Below are positions 10,744 through 21,925 of a stretch of DNA of 64,000 bases, in pieces. Position 1 is the stretch's first letter. Each line of letters starts with the position of its first letter. The stretch comes from Salvia splendens (lineage: Eukaryota > Streptophyta > Magnoliopsida > Lamiales > Lamiaceae), in contig NC_056033.1 in NCBI RefSeq assembly GCF_004379255.2, forward strand, positions 39,520,719 through 39,584,718, read 5' to 3'. The position numbers and the translations under genes are program-made. The notes below the pieces were generated by a model. That model was not told the origin of the DNA and searched no databases. It was given only the letters and a program-made list of their open reading frames with translations.

Positions 10744-12484
10744 CTAAGTCGGCTTCCTTTTCCTCCCAAGTACAGGAGCTGCTTGAAATCTCGGTCCACC
10801 CATCCGCCACTAGGAACAAAGCCACTAGGAACACAAATATTACCAGAAAATGAGAAAATAAACTTTCAGCTATGAAGTGGATTGTGTACAAACTGTTCAC
10901 AAATTCTGCAGACTCACATTTGGTTTCTTCATTAGTTAAAAGTGTCAAGTATTTGGTGGTCATTGTAAGTGTCAACCTATGAGCCTTAACCAACACGTCC
11001 CTGTATCTGGTCTGGAATGCCACAAGAAGGAAAGAGCCAATGGTTCTGTCATGGATTCTGTCATTAAAAGACAAGTATAATGTATGGTATGAAATCGTAA
11101 TACTGCAGCTATCATGCTTGTACAAAACAAATCAAGAACTTACACAACAGTCAACAGCTACAACAAAACAGACTGCATCTATGATTCTTTATGGTGTACT
11201 AGTGACATAATTTAAGCCGTTAAACACAACAGTGCAATGGTATTAACCTGAAATTAGATGTTGCATTACTGATCACAATCTGAAGGGAGAGCAAACTTGA
11301 TACAGGTATAACTGGTGGAATCATCACAATGGTCATTCACTTTCCTGTACATTTCACAACAATCAACAGCTGCGACAAAACAGACTGCATCTTGATGGTG
11401 TACCAGTGACATAATTTAAGCCGTTAAACACAACAGTGCAATGACAGTAACCTGAAGCTAGATACAGGCATCTATCATTGTATTATTGAACACTACAACT
11501 TATGGAATTAACACAATGGTCATTCACGAAAAAAGGAATAAGCTGATGTGCTTCACTGGCTCTCTCACTTTGAACTAAAACATCCATAGCTTTATTTAAC
11601 CTTTGAAACGACACGAACTAAGAATTTTCAGTTCAAGTTACAAAATTCAATTGTAATATATGAGGTATACGCCCAATGCAGATAACAGTATCGGAGAATA
11701 GTTCTCTTTTAATTTCTACTGTGCCACAAAGAAATGGTTAGTATATACAGGTGAAAATGAGAATTTTTAGACACTACAGAAACCTTTGGAAGGACTTACA
11801 ATATTGCAATCTTACACCCCAACTCATAAAAATATGAAGACCGGCTTCTTAAATCCACATGGGCAGCATCAGCTGCTATCTCTTCTCTTGTTTTAGATCT
11901 AGCAATGAACAAATCATGAAACAAGAACTGAGCTAGATGTTCACAAAATCACTTCAAATTGGCACAATATAATAAGTTTCATAGCCCTAGGTTTCAAACC
12001 AAAGCATTATAATTGATTTTACATCTCAATAAATTAGGGCTAATTAGAATGAGAATCATGAGATATATTACTCTCTATCAAAACAAGGAGGAACCCTTAT
12101 AAATATAAGCTGTCTCAAATACAATTGACGAACCAGCCAGAACGGCTCGAACCAGCTTCCACCTGCGGAGTTAGACAAAACAGCACAATTTGAAGAAAAA
12201 GTCAGAACAATTTGAAGAACAACTCAGCACATTTTCTACAAATCTAGGCTAATTGAATACTGCTGTACATTCTACCAGAATCACCAGCCACAATACCTTA
12301 TCCGCATCGTCGCTTGAATCAAAGAGCCCAACCCCATTTGCAGCATGTTGGAACACGGTTGGGACGAGCTAGTGAAAATAAAACACAATTGAAACAGCAA
12401 ATTTCCACTTCAAAATATGCAGGACAATAATTCACACACCTCTTCTTCAGATAATATGTCATCGATGTCATAATAATTGGCCAT
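10744..12484 (-). pseudogene. PSF3: GINS complex subunit PSF3 (DNA replication), frameshifted copy
   Basis: Five blocks on the minus strand reproduce a PSF3 protein. They are 12484-12440 (MANYYDIDDILSEEE), 12368-12297 (LVPTVFQHAANGVGLFDSS), 12162-12072 (PFWLVRQLYLRQ), 11898-11800 (KTREEIAADAAHVDLRSRS) and 11057 to about 10744 (TIGSFLLVAFQTRYRDVLV, ending WRMGGPRF..LGRKRK). Splice sites and phases mostly agree. PSF3 is a subunit of GINS, part of the CMG replicative helicase in the nucleus. In the third exon the frame of VEAGS does not match the frame of PFWL: by comparison with the family about 10 nucleotides are missing near 12148. The last exon also needs an extra splice or frame change before WRMGG. 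I therefore call it a pseudogene; alternative splicing that rescues the frame was looked for and not found. Confidence 0.72.
11140..11465. repeat. Duplicated approximately 115-bp segment in a PSF3-like intron
   Basis: Two similar segments, about 11140-11260 and 11350-11462, share CAACAGCT(A/G)C(A/G)ACAAAACAG and a longer block around ATAATTTAAGCCGTTAAAC. They lie about 205 bp apart within the fourth intron of the PSF3-like copy. The duplication is diverged, so not recent. Confidence 0.7.
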
Positions 12485-13452
12485 GGTATCTGTGCTATTG
12501 AGCACGCGAAATCCACCTTTGGAAGCTGATTAACACACCGATCTGTATCTGCAAGAAGCTAGAAATGTAATCACAACGGTTTAGACTATGTTGCTTCAAT
12601 AATCGATCTAAACAACGATAAATTAGCAAACTCAAGCAGCTGAATTTGGTATTATGAATTTTCAATTTTCCCTCCAAGTTAGCGGGAAAAGAGTATTTTT
12701 GCCTTTTTAATAATAAAATCAAAGTTTTACTTTATTTAGGGTAAAGTCGACAAAATATATTTTTTTTTGTTGCTTAAACTAAACTACTAATACTAGCTCC
12801 TCCGCGTACTAAAATCAGTTATTTTTCGCTTTTGGTTCCCCTACCAAAATTAAATTATAGTAACTCGTATCGTCCACTACCAAAACTACTATGACAAGTT
12901 CTTGTGAAATCTCTTCATCGGCAAATAATTCTTAGTGCAAAAACACAAAGTCAGGAGGTTGATTTAGTGATAGGAAAAAGAACAGATCTGCATTGTTCCA
13001 AATAAATTGGCTTGTTCAAAAAGGCCTTATTCTTTAGAAGATCTATTTCATGTCTAGTATTCCAAAATTAAAAAAAAATACACTAGGGATGTAGAAAATC
13101 AAGTTATAAAACAGAGGGAACTATAGAATAGAGAGTTCTAATAATGTACATTCATTCTCGTCAAGAAATGTTTAATCACAATGAAATTTATCACATTTCT
13201 AAAGGAGAATACAAGTTTTACAGTAATTTCCATGAAAAAAGGAAGTCTCCATTCTTGCTTACAGACGTCAAATTTCACAGAATACTTATCAAAGTTCAAG
13301 ATTTGGAGAAGACAAATGAACATCTTATTCTATATAGTTTCCACTCGAGCCCTTAAACGAGTATTTAACGAGCTCGAGCTAGAACAATGCGAATTGTTCT
13401 ATAACTTTCTCTACAGAACTCCGATTCCAAACTGCTCAAACTCCAGAAGCAA
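12485..13452. other. Spacer between PSF3 relic and NLP gene
   Basis: AT-rich sequence with no supportable gene. It contains the former 5' leader of the PSF3 copy (to about 12570) and the 3' UTR of the NLP gene on the minus strand. Confidence 0.4.
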
Positions 13453-16334
13453 CTACAAACTTCCACCACCTCTAATGCTCAAAGACCTACTAAGCTGAGA
13501 CTGCGAATCGTGAAGGAAGGCGAGCCTGATCGTCTGGCTTCGCGTTGCGTTGCACACGTCGACACACTCCTCCAGATCAGCGTCGCACGTGAGCAGCACC
13601 CACTCTGCGTCGTCGTCAAGATATTTGAGGTGGTAGCCACCGGCATTGTCCACCCCGAACCGCCTAGAGATCTCGTGCAGCAAGTCATGGTATCTCCAGT
13701 TGCTCTGCATCCGGAATCTGATGGTGTCCTCTCCATACGTGACTTTGATCCTCGGCCTGTCCCTCTCCCGTGCTCTCTCCTCCAGTGCGCCTCCTGGCCT
13801 GATAGGCCAGGAGAACGACACGTGGCTGTGGGACCTCGGGAGGGGCTGCTTGGCTCCATCACTCCACAAGTGTAGATTTGCATCACTCCAAGTCCTCTTG
13901 AGCATCTTGTTGTTGGCTGCTTCGTCTTTCCCAGACGCGTTGTCCTGGCCTCCGGCGCTCAAGGGGTTCGAATTCTGCTGCGCCCCGCTGGAGCAGCACT
14001 GGCTCGTGCCCGAGCTCTGGCTGCCCGACGAGGAAGGGGATAGAGATGCAGCGGGCGGGGGTGCCAACACGCTGCTATCCGGCTGTGGCTCGGAGGGGTT
14101 GGGACTGATACTGTCGTCACCCGACGTTCTTGAGGCGTTCGGGGATGCCAAATCGAGGAAGTTGGAGTAGAACGATCCGATCTGCAGACTCTGTTGGCAT
14201 CCCCGAACGCCCTCAACAGAGTCAATCACTCGTTGGATCTTCAGCAACGAGTGACCGACCTTCTTGATCTTACGAGAGGGCCAACGCTGTATCCCGTTTT
14301 GCCTGCATATCCTCTTCAACGTAGTAGGACACACTGAAATTCCGATTAACACGAAAGACGTTACATAACACATCAATGGTATCATTGGTCTTAAAGGAAG
14401 GAAAAAAGTGCTCACCACTAAGATTTCTTGCAGCATCTTTGAGACTTCCGGCAAAGTGTTGCCTAAGAACCTCGAGTGTGATGGTTTTCTCGGCCTTGAT
14501 CCGTCTCTTCTCGGCCGTTTTGCCCGTGTCACAAGATGCAGGAGTGTTTGCAACGAACACCATGCCTCCGGGCGGGCTTAACCTAGTCTCAGGGGACTTT
14601 GGTAACGTCGTTTCTCGTGGTAAGATTGCAGCTTCCTCCTTCAACTCCTTGTCAGTGACGACGCGTAAAGTCTGGCAAACGTTCTGGATTATGGTAGACA
14701 GAGAAGTAAGCATCCTCTTATGGTCGTCCGGGCTGTTGCAGTTTGTCGGGAGGAAGAACTCCAGGACGAAGTCGGCCGAGCCAGTGCAGGTGCTCCTCAA
14801 ACGTATGGCAACCGCAGCTTTCAGTCCAAACATCCTTGCGTGGTGCGATAGAGGGTAATCCGCCTTGCTACACACGGACACATCAGGTGAGAAGCAAGGC
14901 TCGTTCGTCTGGAATGCTGTCCCGACTATACCTTGGCCTTTCAACAAGTGGTACTCATAGCAGGCCTCGTGGAACCCCTTGATCCTAGGATCACCTATGA
15001 AGCAAGCAGATTCCACTGGCGCAACGCAGTTTTTGGTGTTTTCGTCCGAGATCCAGCACCCTTGGTTGCCCTGCACAATGCAGGGCACCCACGTCTGCGC
15101 CAATGGCAGCCCGTGAGTCTCACACGCGGATCTCAAAACCTCGAGAATCTCAGGCAATGCAGCTTGGTACGATAGATCAGATGCCTGCAAATTGTATTGG
15201 CAGATGAAACAAAGATAAGTATAACAATATCCCACACCGGTATAAAAAGAGAACTGAAAGTCTAATGGGCTACATCAGAGAACTGAGCCCTACAGATTTC
15301 TATCAAAAATATCGAGAGATCGTTCGAATGCAGAGATAATTACCTGAACTTTCTGAGTGTTTGAAAGCTCAGGACTCCTCAGATCCACAGCCTACATTCA
15401 AGAAAATGAATTTTAAGATAAAAACACTCGAAAAGCCAAAGATATGAAGGTGTAAACTTGCAAAGACCTCAAGAGCTTTGCAGACGCTTTCGAGCTCTGG
15501 CCGGTATTGGATCTTCTGTTTGGTCAAGATCACTTCAATCACGCCCAAACAATCGCAGCTTCCTTGTTCAAGTATCGGGACAGCAAGAGTGCCTCGGACA
15601 TCATACTGCTGCGCGTGGCCAAGTCTGGGATACTCCTCCCATGAGAAGAAACGGACATCAGGAGTCCACTCGGGAGCCTTGTTCCTGTACACCCGGCCAG
15701 GCAGCCCTGCGACGTCCTTGGAATGTTCATCCGCAGGGAAGAGGAAATTCACAGAGATCTCTCTGTATTGAGCCAGCTTCGGGCAGTTGAGGTCGAGGGT
15801 GAAAGGCTGGTTGTTGGTGGTGAGGACGCGTTTGCCTCCTCTGGTAACCGGTACCCACACTTGGATAAGAACATCCTTATTCCCAGACAGACTCTTCATG
15901 AAGCCAACTGCCTGGATCAATCTCTCCATCACGGACAATGAAGCTCGTGGCCCGATCCACCACCTCTTGCTCTGCTCGGAGCCTTCCACAACAGAGGAAA
16001 CCCCGGGGTTGGGAATGATGTCAACGTAGGGCTGTGATTTCCGGGTGGCTCGGGATTGGCTGATGGATAGATTCTCAGGGAAGGATGATCTCTTCCTCTC
16101 ATCCTGGACTACCTTAGATGGGGGTTCACCATTGCTGAAGTCGAGTGCTGGCCATGAGAAGCCCGGATCAAAGGGGGAAACCGGGGTTGTGCAGTCGAAA
16201 TGTGGGAATTCGGAAGATCCATTTGCCTCCAACCAACACCCATCCAACAAGAGCTCATCCATGTAATCAAAGTCCATCAAGGAATCAGGTGCACTGCTGA
16301 GAATGTTACTCATTGGAAGAACACCTTCCTCCAT
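13453..16334 (-). CDS. NIN-like protein (NLP), RWP-RK/PB1 nitrate-response transcription factor
   Basis: Four exons on the minus strand (16334-15468, 15391-15344, 15184-14416, 14333-13453) join in frame to 854 residues, a usual NLP length. The N-terminal GAF-like nitrate-responsive region spans about 110-480. The RWP-RK domain follows at about 535-585, with the motif RWPSRK at 578-583 directly after the last splice junction. A Ser/Pro-rich linker leads to a C-terminal PB1 domain from about 754 (RIKVTYGEDTIRFRM, acidic patch DDDAEWVLL). NLPs act in the nucleus, bind nitrate-responsive elements and oligomerise through PB1. The sequence fits the NLP1/2/4/5 group better than NLP6/7, but I do not assign a number. 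The start chosen is the ATG in GCAATGGAG, which has a good context; another in-frame ATG lies 9 bp upstream at 16343. Confidence 0.93.
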
Positions 16335-16374
16335 TGCTAACATCACCCGATTTCTTCGATACGCCTCAAACAAG

Positions 16375-16545
16375 CAAGATTCTTGCTTTTCAACTGTAGA
16401 ATCAATCAACACAGACCAATCCAAACTCAATCAAGATTCTTGCTTTCAAAATGTTGAATCAATTAAACCAGACCAATCAAAACTCAATCAAGATTCTTGT
16501 TTTCAAAATGTTGAATCAATTAAACCAGACCAATCAAAACTCAAT
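16375..16545. repeat. 57-bp tandem repeat, three copies, in the NLP leader
   Basis: Three head-to-tail copies of 57 bp lie at 16375-16431, 16432-16488 and 16489-16545. Copies 2 and 3 differ by a single base; copy 1 is more diverged. The unit starts CAAGATTCTTG. The block begins about 40 bp upstream of the NLP start codon and so lies in the 5' UTR or proximal promoter. It contributes no upstream ATG on the minus strand. Confidence 0.9.
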
Positions 16546-17400
16546 CACTAACAATTTCTATGAACAATATGAGAAACTCCAATTGCAAAACTCAATCAAG
16601 CAAGACTATTGATTTCTGTTGTAGAAGCAATCAAACCAGTTGCTACGAAATAGGAGAAACTCCAGTAGCAAAATGGTTGAAAAGTAACAACAGTAAATTG
16701 TCCTAATGAATTATATCAAGTTAGACTGGGAAAAGTTATTGCTCAACAACCCCATATTGATAATTCAATGATAACTATTCAAACATGTAGTTATTATTGA
16801 GGATGTCAAACATCACAACACACAAAGTAATAACTCTCAAAAGATCTTTTCAATAGGCAAAAAAGATCAAGATTCTTGCTTTATTAATCAGAGCAGAAAG
16901 GCAGAAAAAAACAAAGCTTTAGTATGGATAAATCTGGGAAAATAACAACTAAATCAACACCACCAACTAAAACTTGAACCTACATGTCAAACCTTTTCTG
17001 GGGAAAAAGGTTAAAGACATGAACTTTTAGGTTGGGTTTTGAAGCTTCATGGATGAAAAGCTACATAACTTCAAAAAACATGAAACTTTACCCTTGGTGA
17101 AGCTTTGTCGATTTGCAGAAATTTGGTTGTTGAATCAATCCCAAGAGAGCCTCTTGATGATTGGTATTGATGAGAGAATCTGATTTGACTCCTCAAAAAT
17201 TCCTTTCAAAGGCTTTAGGAACTTTTGGAATTGAGAGGAGGAAAAGGCTAAGTTGTATGAATCTGAGGGATGAGATCTATATTATGTGGTACAAACTTGA
17301 GAATGAGATCCCCCCTCTCTCCTCCTCTCTCTCTCACACATACTTGTGATTATCTGTCAAGATTCTTGTTAGTTGTTACCAAGCAATGGGCCTGCCCTCT
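16546..17400 (-). promoter_or_regulatory. Upstream leader and promoter region of the NLP gene
   Basis: This region has no convincing gene of its own. A pyrimidine-rich CT tract at about 17309-17340 is typical of plant leaders or core promoters. NLP genes often have long, spliced leaders, so part of this may be transcribed. I could not place a transcription start. Confidence 0.4.
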
Positions 17401-17686
17401 TGGGATTCCCATTCCATAGTCAACTGTAACAAACAAGAAAAACTTAAGATTTACCACCAACACTACACACAAAGTGAATCTTGCATAGTTACACTCATGA
17501 ACAAGAATGAGTTGAGTGATAAAACAAGAAAAAGGTTTGTCAAATCCAATGAATCTTCACTGGAAAAAGATCAAATTTTTACCCTCTATCAAACAAGGAA
17601 AACAAAAACAATAAAAGCCCTTCTTTATAAACATTAAAAATGATAGTTTTTCAAGAACACCAACTTGCGAATCTTTGCCATTAGAT

Positions 17687-17728
17687 TATTAGAATTAGAA
17701 TTAGAATTAGAATTAGAATTAGAATTTT
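17687..17728. repeat. (TTAGAA)n microsatellite
   Basis: About six tandem copies of the hexamer TTAGAA lie in the distal upstream region of the NLP gene. The hexamer is not the plant telomere heptamer. Confidence 0.85.
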
Positions 17729-20700
17729 AAAGAAAATTATGGGGGTTAATGATGTTGTTGAAACCAATCAATCCCACCAAATTCTTGGTGCGTGTGGTGC
17801 TGTAATCCATTTCTTCTTCTAAGAAGGAAAAAAGATTCAATTTTGATTAAGGGGGTGAATGTGAAAACCACGATCGGTGGAGAGATGCGTGAGGGATTTT
17901 TTATGAAGAAATCAATTTTTTGATTAAATTAGTTTGTCGCATTATGTGATGGAAGGAAGTTGCCAAGAGTGGCCACTTTGCTTTCTTGATTAAACAACAA
18001 AAAAGTAAATAGATGTAATAATCATCATTAGTATTATGAATTTTTTTATTTAAGGATGCTGACGCAAATGTGATCAAGTTGCTATTTTTGTATTATTGGT
18101 CAAACGTAGATTTAATTTTCCCAAAATCTCCATGTTCTTCAAATTTACGCCACTCGAATTTGTTTATAAAAGTATTGTTGATTATGGTTATTTTACTTTT
18201 AAGTAATAATTTATGTCACCACAGCTCTGTTTGCTTTATTATGTCAGCAAACAATATTAGATCTTGTTCCATAAATTACTACTACTACTACTAATTTAGT
18301 GCGTACGATCCTCAATTCCTTTTTTCTCAACTAAGAAAAATAGATGCTGGATTATTATATGAGATTTAATTATTATTCTTACAATAGTGTAAAATCATTC
18401 TTTTTCTGTTTCTTACGAAATTAGTCATTAATATTTTAATGATATGTTCCGAAATTTAGTCTAATGTGTTGATTAAAATCAATTGAAGCATTCTTCAACT
18501 AAATTAGTTTATAGCAAAACATTTACGAAAAATCGTTTATAAATCAGACACTATGTTATGTAGCAACAAAATTAATTTATATTAATTATCATTGCAATTA
18601 ATTAGTATATACTCCCTTAAGTCTGCTGGGGTCTAATTTTGCATGGCGAAGTGAAGAAAGAGAGCATGTAATACACTGTCCCAAATAAGTTTATATGTAA
18701 TCATTTCCTTTTTCATTTATCTTCAACTCTCAGAAACCATTACCTTTGTAACACATCTTCTTAATTCTTATGCCAAAATGAAATATATCACTTGAGGTTG
18801 GGAAAGAGACTATATATCTGGATTGAAATGATAGCCCCCTAAATATTGTCCATTGGAAGGGAAATTTTTAATTTAATTCAATTGTCGCTTGTTTATTTTT
18901 GGGTTAGTTTGCGGGGTATATATTACAAGTGTGATAGTTATGCCTTTTTTTCCATTTTAAGCAATTAACATTCTGATTAATTGGTAGAATATCTAAAATG
19001 TATAATTCATTATTTGATACACAATGTATTAAATTATTAGAAAAAGATCACTTTATATCCTAACTAGCTAGCTCGTCGAAAAACACGGTGAAATTACAAC
19101 TACAATCTTAATTATCGATGTGATTAAAATTTATTTAGTTGATCGAATAATAAGTTAATACTATATGATATAATTATGTTTTATACGTATTACAAATCCC
19201 ATCTAAGAGGTGGTATTCAAAAAAATTGTAGTACTCCATAAAATAATGTGGGTCTTAGTTTTATAAATTTAGGACCTCGTGTTTTTAACCAAATAAGATA
19301 AATAACAGTTGGCATGTTGTGAAGACCACAATTAATAGTTAAATATTCGTTAATAATTAGAGGTAAATTGGAGTTTAATGTCCTCAGTTAGAATCTATTA
19401 ATATTCATTTAAAATATAATCAGATAGGGATGCACGTACATTCAAACACATAAATTATGTGTAGCAAAATATTAAAATATCATAAATATAGTAACCATTA
19501 TACATCGATATTATCCATACCAAATATCCTAAGCTCTGGTTGTTGTTCAAAATGGACAAGGTACAACTTACAACTAACCCAATTATTCTCATCATACAAT
19601 CATATGTTAGTTCAAAATGCTTTTTAGAATAAATGAATCAACAATCTTATCGACTATGTTTATGATTATCCTTAACTAAATGTTCACACTAAACATGATA
19701 ACCATTAGCCAATTTAATAAAAAAAAATCTCTGCAAGTCCAAAACGCGTATTATTTTCATTATTCAAAACGATTATTTGTTATAATCAATTAGTGTTTTA
19801 ATTAATAAACGTCATTAGAAGTTTAAACACGACTCTAATACAAGTGGAGCATTGCTGCACGTCGTTTTAGAAATTGTGAATCTCAATGTATGTTTAGATA
19901 ATCAAGTTTAGATTAATTTGAGTTTATTTGAGAATGAATTAGATCATAATTACCCGATACAATTTATGTAAAATGAGAAAAGGAAAAAGCCAAAAGAGTC
20001 ATACGATAAGATCAATTATAAGTCCGAACTCCAAAGTTAAGTAAGGAGTTTTATTTACAAAGTCAAATAACATTCATAAAACTCAATTTTATCTAATCTA
20101 TCATATTAAATCACTACTTTCATAGATTTTGCTTGCTTGATTATTTCGTTGATTATTTCATAGTATTTACTCAATTTAGTTTAGCACACTAAAGAATTGA
20201 AGACATAATTATTCGCTATGTCTAGCGCCAAAGTTCATCGGTGATCCGTCGATAATTGAGTGCAAATAATTATTATTTGTTCATCGATAAATCCGTTGGC
20301 AATTTCTGTAATTTCCTTTTATTTTTTATATTGAGGTGTCCATGTACATGTATTTTCAGCAATGGATATCTTTAGAAATAGAACTCGTAATGCTTCACTA
20401 ACAAATTCACTTATCCACAAAAAAGTCATCTCTAAAACGAATTTGGAATAAAAATATGTACATCTACTAATAAAGACTTATTGCGGAATAAATAAAAAGA
20501 TTTTGTTCTAGTGAATATTAAATAAATTATTGATATACACATTTTCCAATCCCTTATCTACCTTTTCAATTTATTGCACTCATTTAATAAAATAGTTACT
20601 CAATTTATTTTTCACTTTAGAATTGAATTAGAGTGCCGTGAGATTCGAGTATTCTCCACTAAGCAAGAATCAAGATTCCAATTTTATAACTAGTGATAAT

Positions 20701-21216
20701 CCTAAAAGTTGTCATATAAAAATTTCTGTCAAATATGAACAATGGTTTTTTGCAGAAAACTTTGAAATTGAGGGGTAACTATAGGATTGTATGGGAGGAA
20801 TTGTTGACCTAAAATTTATCTTTCAAAGATTCTATTTTTTATTATAATTAAATGCAAAAGATTGTACAACTACATATCCAACCATGTAAAGCCACATCAA
20901 CCAATAAACATAGGCGATAAGGAATCTTGGCTTTCGTCACATGCATCTGAATCTTCAAAGTATCTCCAGATTCAGATTCAGATTCAGATTCAGAAAATTT
21001 GCATAGTTGATTTGTTTTCTTTATAACTTTGTTAATGACCAAAATCATAATTGCTGATGTGTGACGATTTTATAGTTATTGAATGTTCAAGTGTGATATA
21101 GAAAAGAAAAAAAGTACTTAGCGTGACACTTATTCTTTGTTTATAGTATCTCTTAATTGTGTAAAAGGACAATAGTTATGCTAATTATTGGTTAGACGGA
21201 GCAACTGTGTTTCTTA
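17729..21216. other. AT-rich gene-free stretch
   Basis: No gene, RNA gene or complete element is recognisable. A (TTCAGA)n microsatellite lies at about 20968-20997. Short open stretches here have no family resemblance and biased composition. Confidence 0.5.
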
Positions 21217-21221
21217 GAGTA

Positions 21222-21618
21222 TAATAGAAAAACATAGAGTATAATAGAGATAGGATCATCACCAAGCCGATGTGGGGCAAGATATTAGAATTTTAACACG
21301 TCCCCTCACGTGCGGAATGACATATCGGACTTCCATCACGTGGGTAGGCAAGAGAAGAGATAGCAAGATATTAGAATTTTAACACGCCCCCTCACGTGTG
21401 GACCGGAATGACACATCGGACTTCCATCACGTGGGTAGGCAAGAGAAGAGATAAAGAAAATAAACTTCATCATCGACTTGGGTCCGCTCTGATACCATAA
21501 TAGAAATGGGCCACTCACCCCTTAAAAGACCTCATAAGGGGGAGGGTTATCCACACTTATATAGAAGAGATAGGATCATCACCAAGCCGATGTGGGACAA
21601 TATATTAGAATTTTAACA
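21222..21618 (-). mobile_element. TRIM-type miniature LTR retrotransposon with 5-bp target-site duplication
   Basis: The element lies on the minus strand. Its 5' LTR is 21618-21498 (121 bp) and begins TGTTAAAATTC. The primer-binding site TGGTATCAGAGC, complementary to initiator Met tRNA, follows directly at 21497-21486. The 3' LTR is 21298-21222, shortened to 77 bp by an internal loss but with the same first and last bases (ending TTTCTATTA-like). A purine-rich tract (GAGGGGACG) stands just before the 3' LTR. GAGTA flanks both ends (21217-21221 and 21619-21623). The element has no coding capacity, as expected for a TRIM. Confidence 0.85.
21281..21460. repeat. Tandem duplication of about 90 bp inside the TRIM
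   Basis: Two adjacent copies start with GCAAGATATTAGAATTTTAA (about 21277 and 21364) and end with GGCAAGAGAAGAGATA. Each unit includes the purine-rich tract and the first bases of the 3' LTR, so the element carries a second LTR-start junction internally. Confidence 0.75.
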
Positions 21619-21728
21619 GAGTACTCCATATTATACCACATGTAGTCTAATTTGAAGCCAAAATCTTTCACTAAGTTAAAAGAGGGTTATGGTACCTCAA
21701 CTTTACCCCTTGAATTAGACCTCATCAG

Positions 21729-21909
21729 ATCCAAGCCCCTTGGCCTAGCGGTAAAGGGTGCTGGATACCGCGTCCATCCTGAAGGTCTCGAGTTCGAACC
21801 CTGGGTGGCGTAATTTGTCTTTCCTCCTTGTTATAGGAGTTGATTTGTAATTTCCTCCTTCATATATATGATATAAATATATGAAGTTAATTTGAAAAAA
21901 AAAAAAAAA
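21729..21909 (+). mobile_element. tRNA-derived SINE with target-site duplication
   Basis: The head resembles a tRNA gene. It has an A-box-like TGGCCTAGCGG at 21741 and a B-box-like GAGTTCGAACCC at about 21790. A non-tRNA body follows and then a tail of about 17 A residues. The flanks are a direct repeat AATTAGACCTCATCAG, at 21713-21728 and again right after the A tail (about 21910-21925). This is the hallmark of LINE-assisted SINE insertion. The repeat is perfect, so the insertion is probably young. Confidence 0.9.
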
Positions 21910-21925
21910 AATTAGACCTCATCAG

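Noticed and set aside
10721..11125. Independent minus-strand gene of 134 codons
   Set aside because: Its centre is the fifth block of the PSF3 copy; the start lies in intron sequence and the end runs through a frame break.
17687..17728. Interstitial telomere repeat
   Set aside because: The unit is TTAGAA, not the plant telomere heptamer TTTAGGG.
21729..21815. A functional tRNA gene, suggested by A- and B-box sequences
   Set aside because: The cloverleaf is not complete, and the unit continues into a body with an A tail flanked by a target-site duplication, which identifies a SINE.
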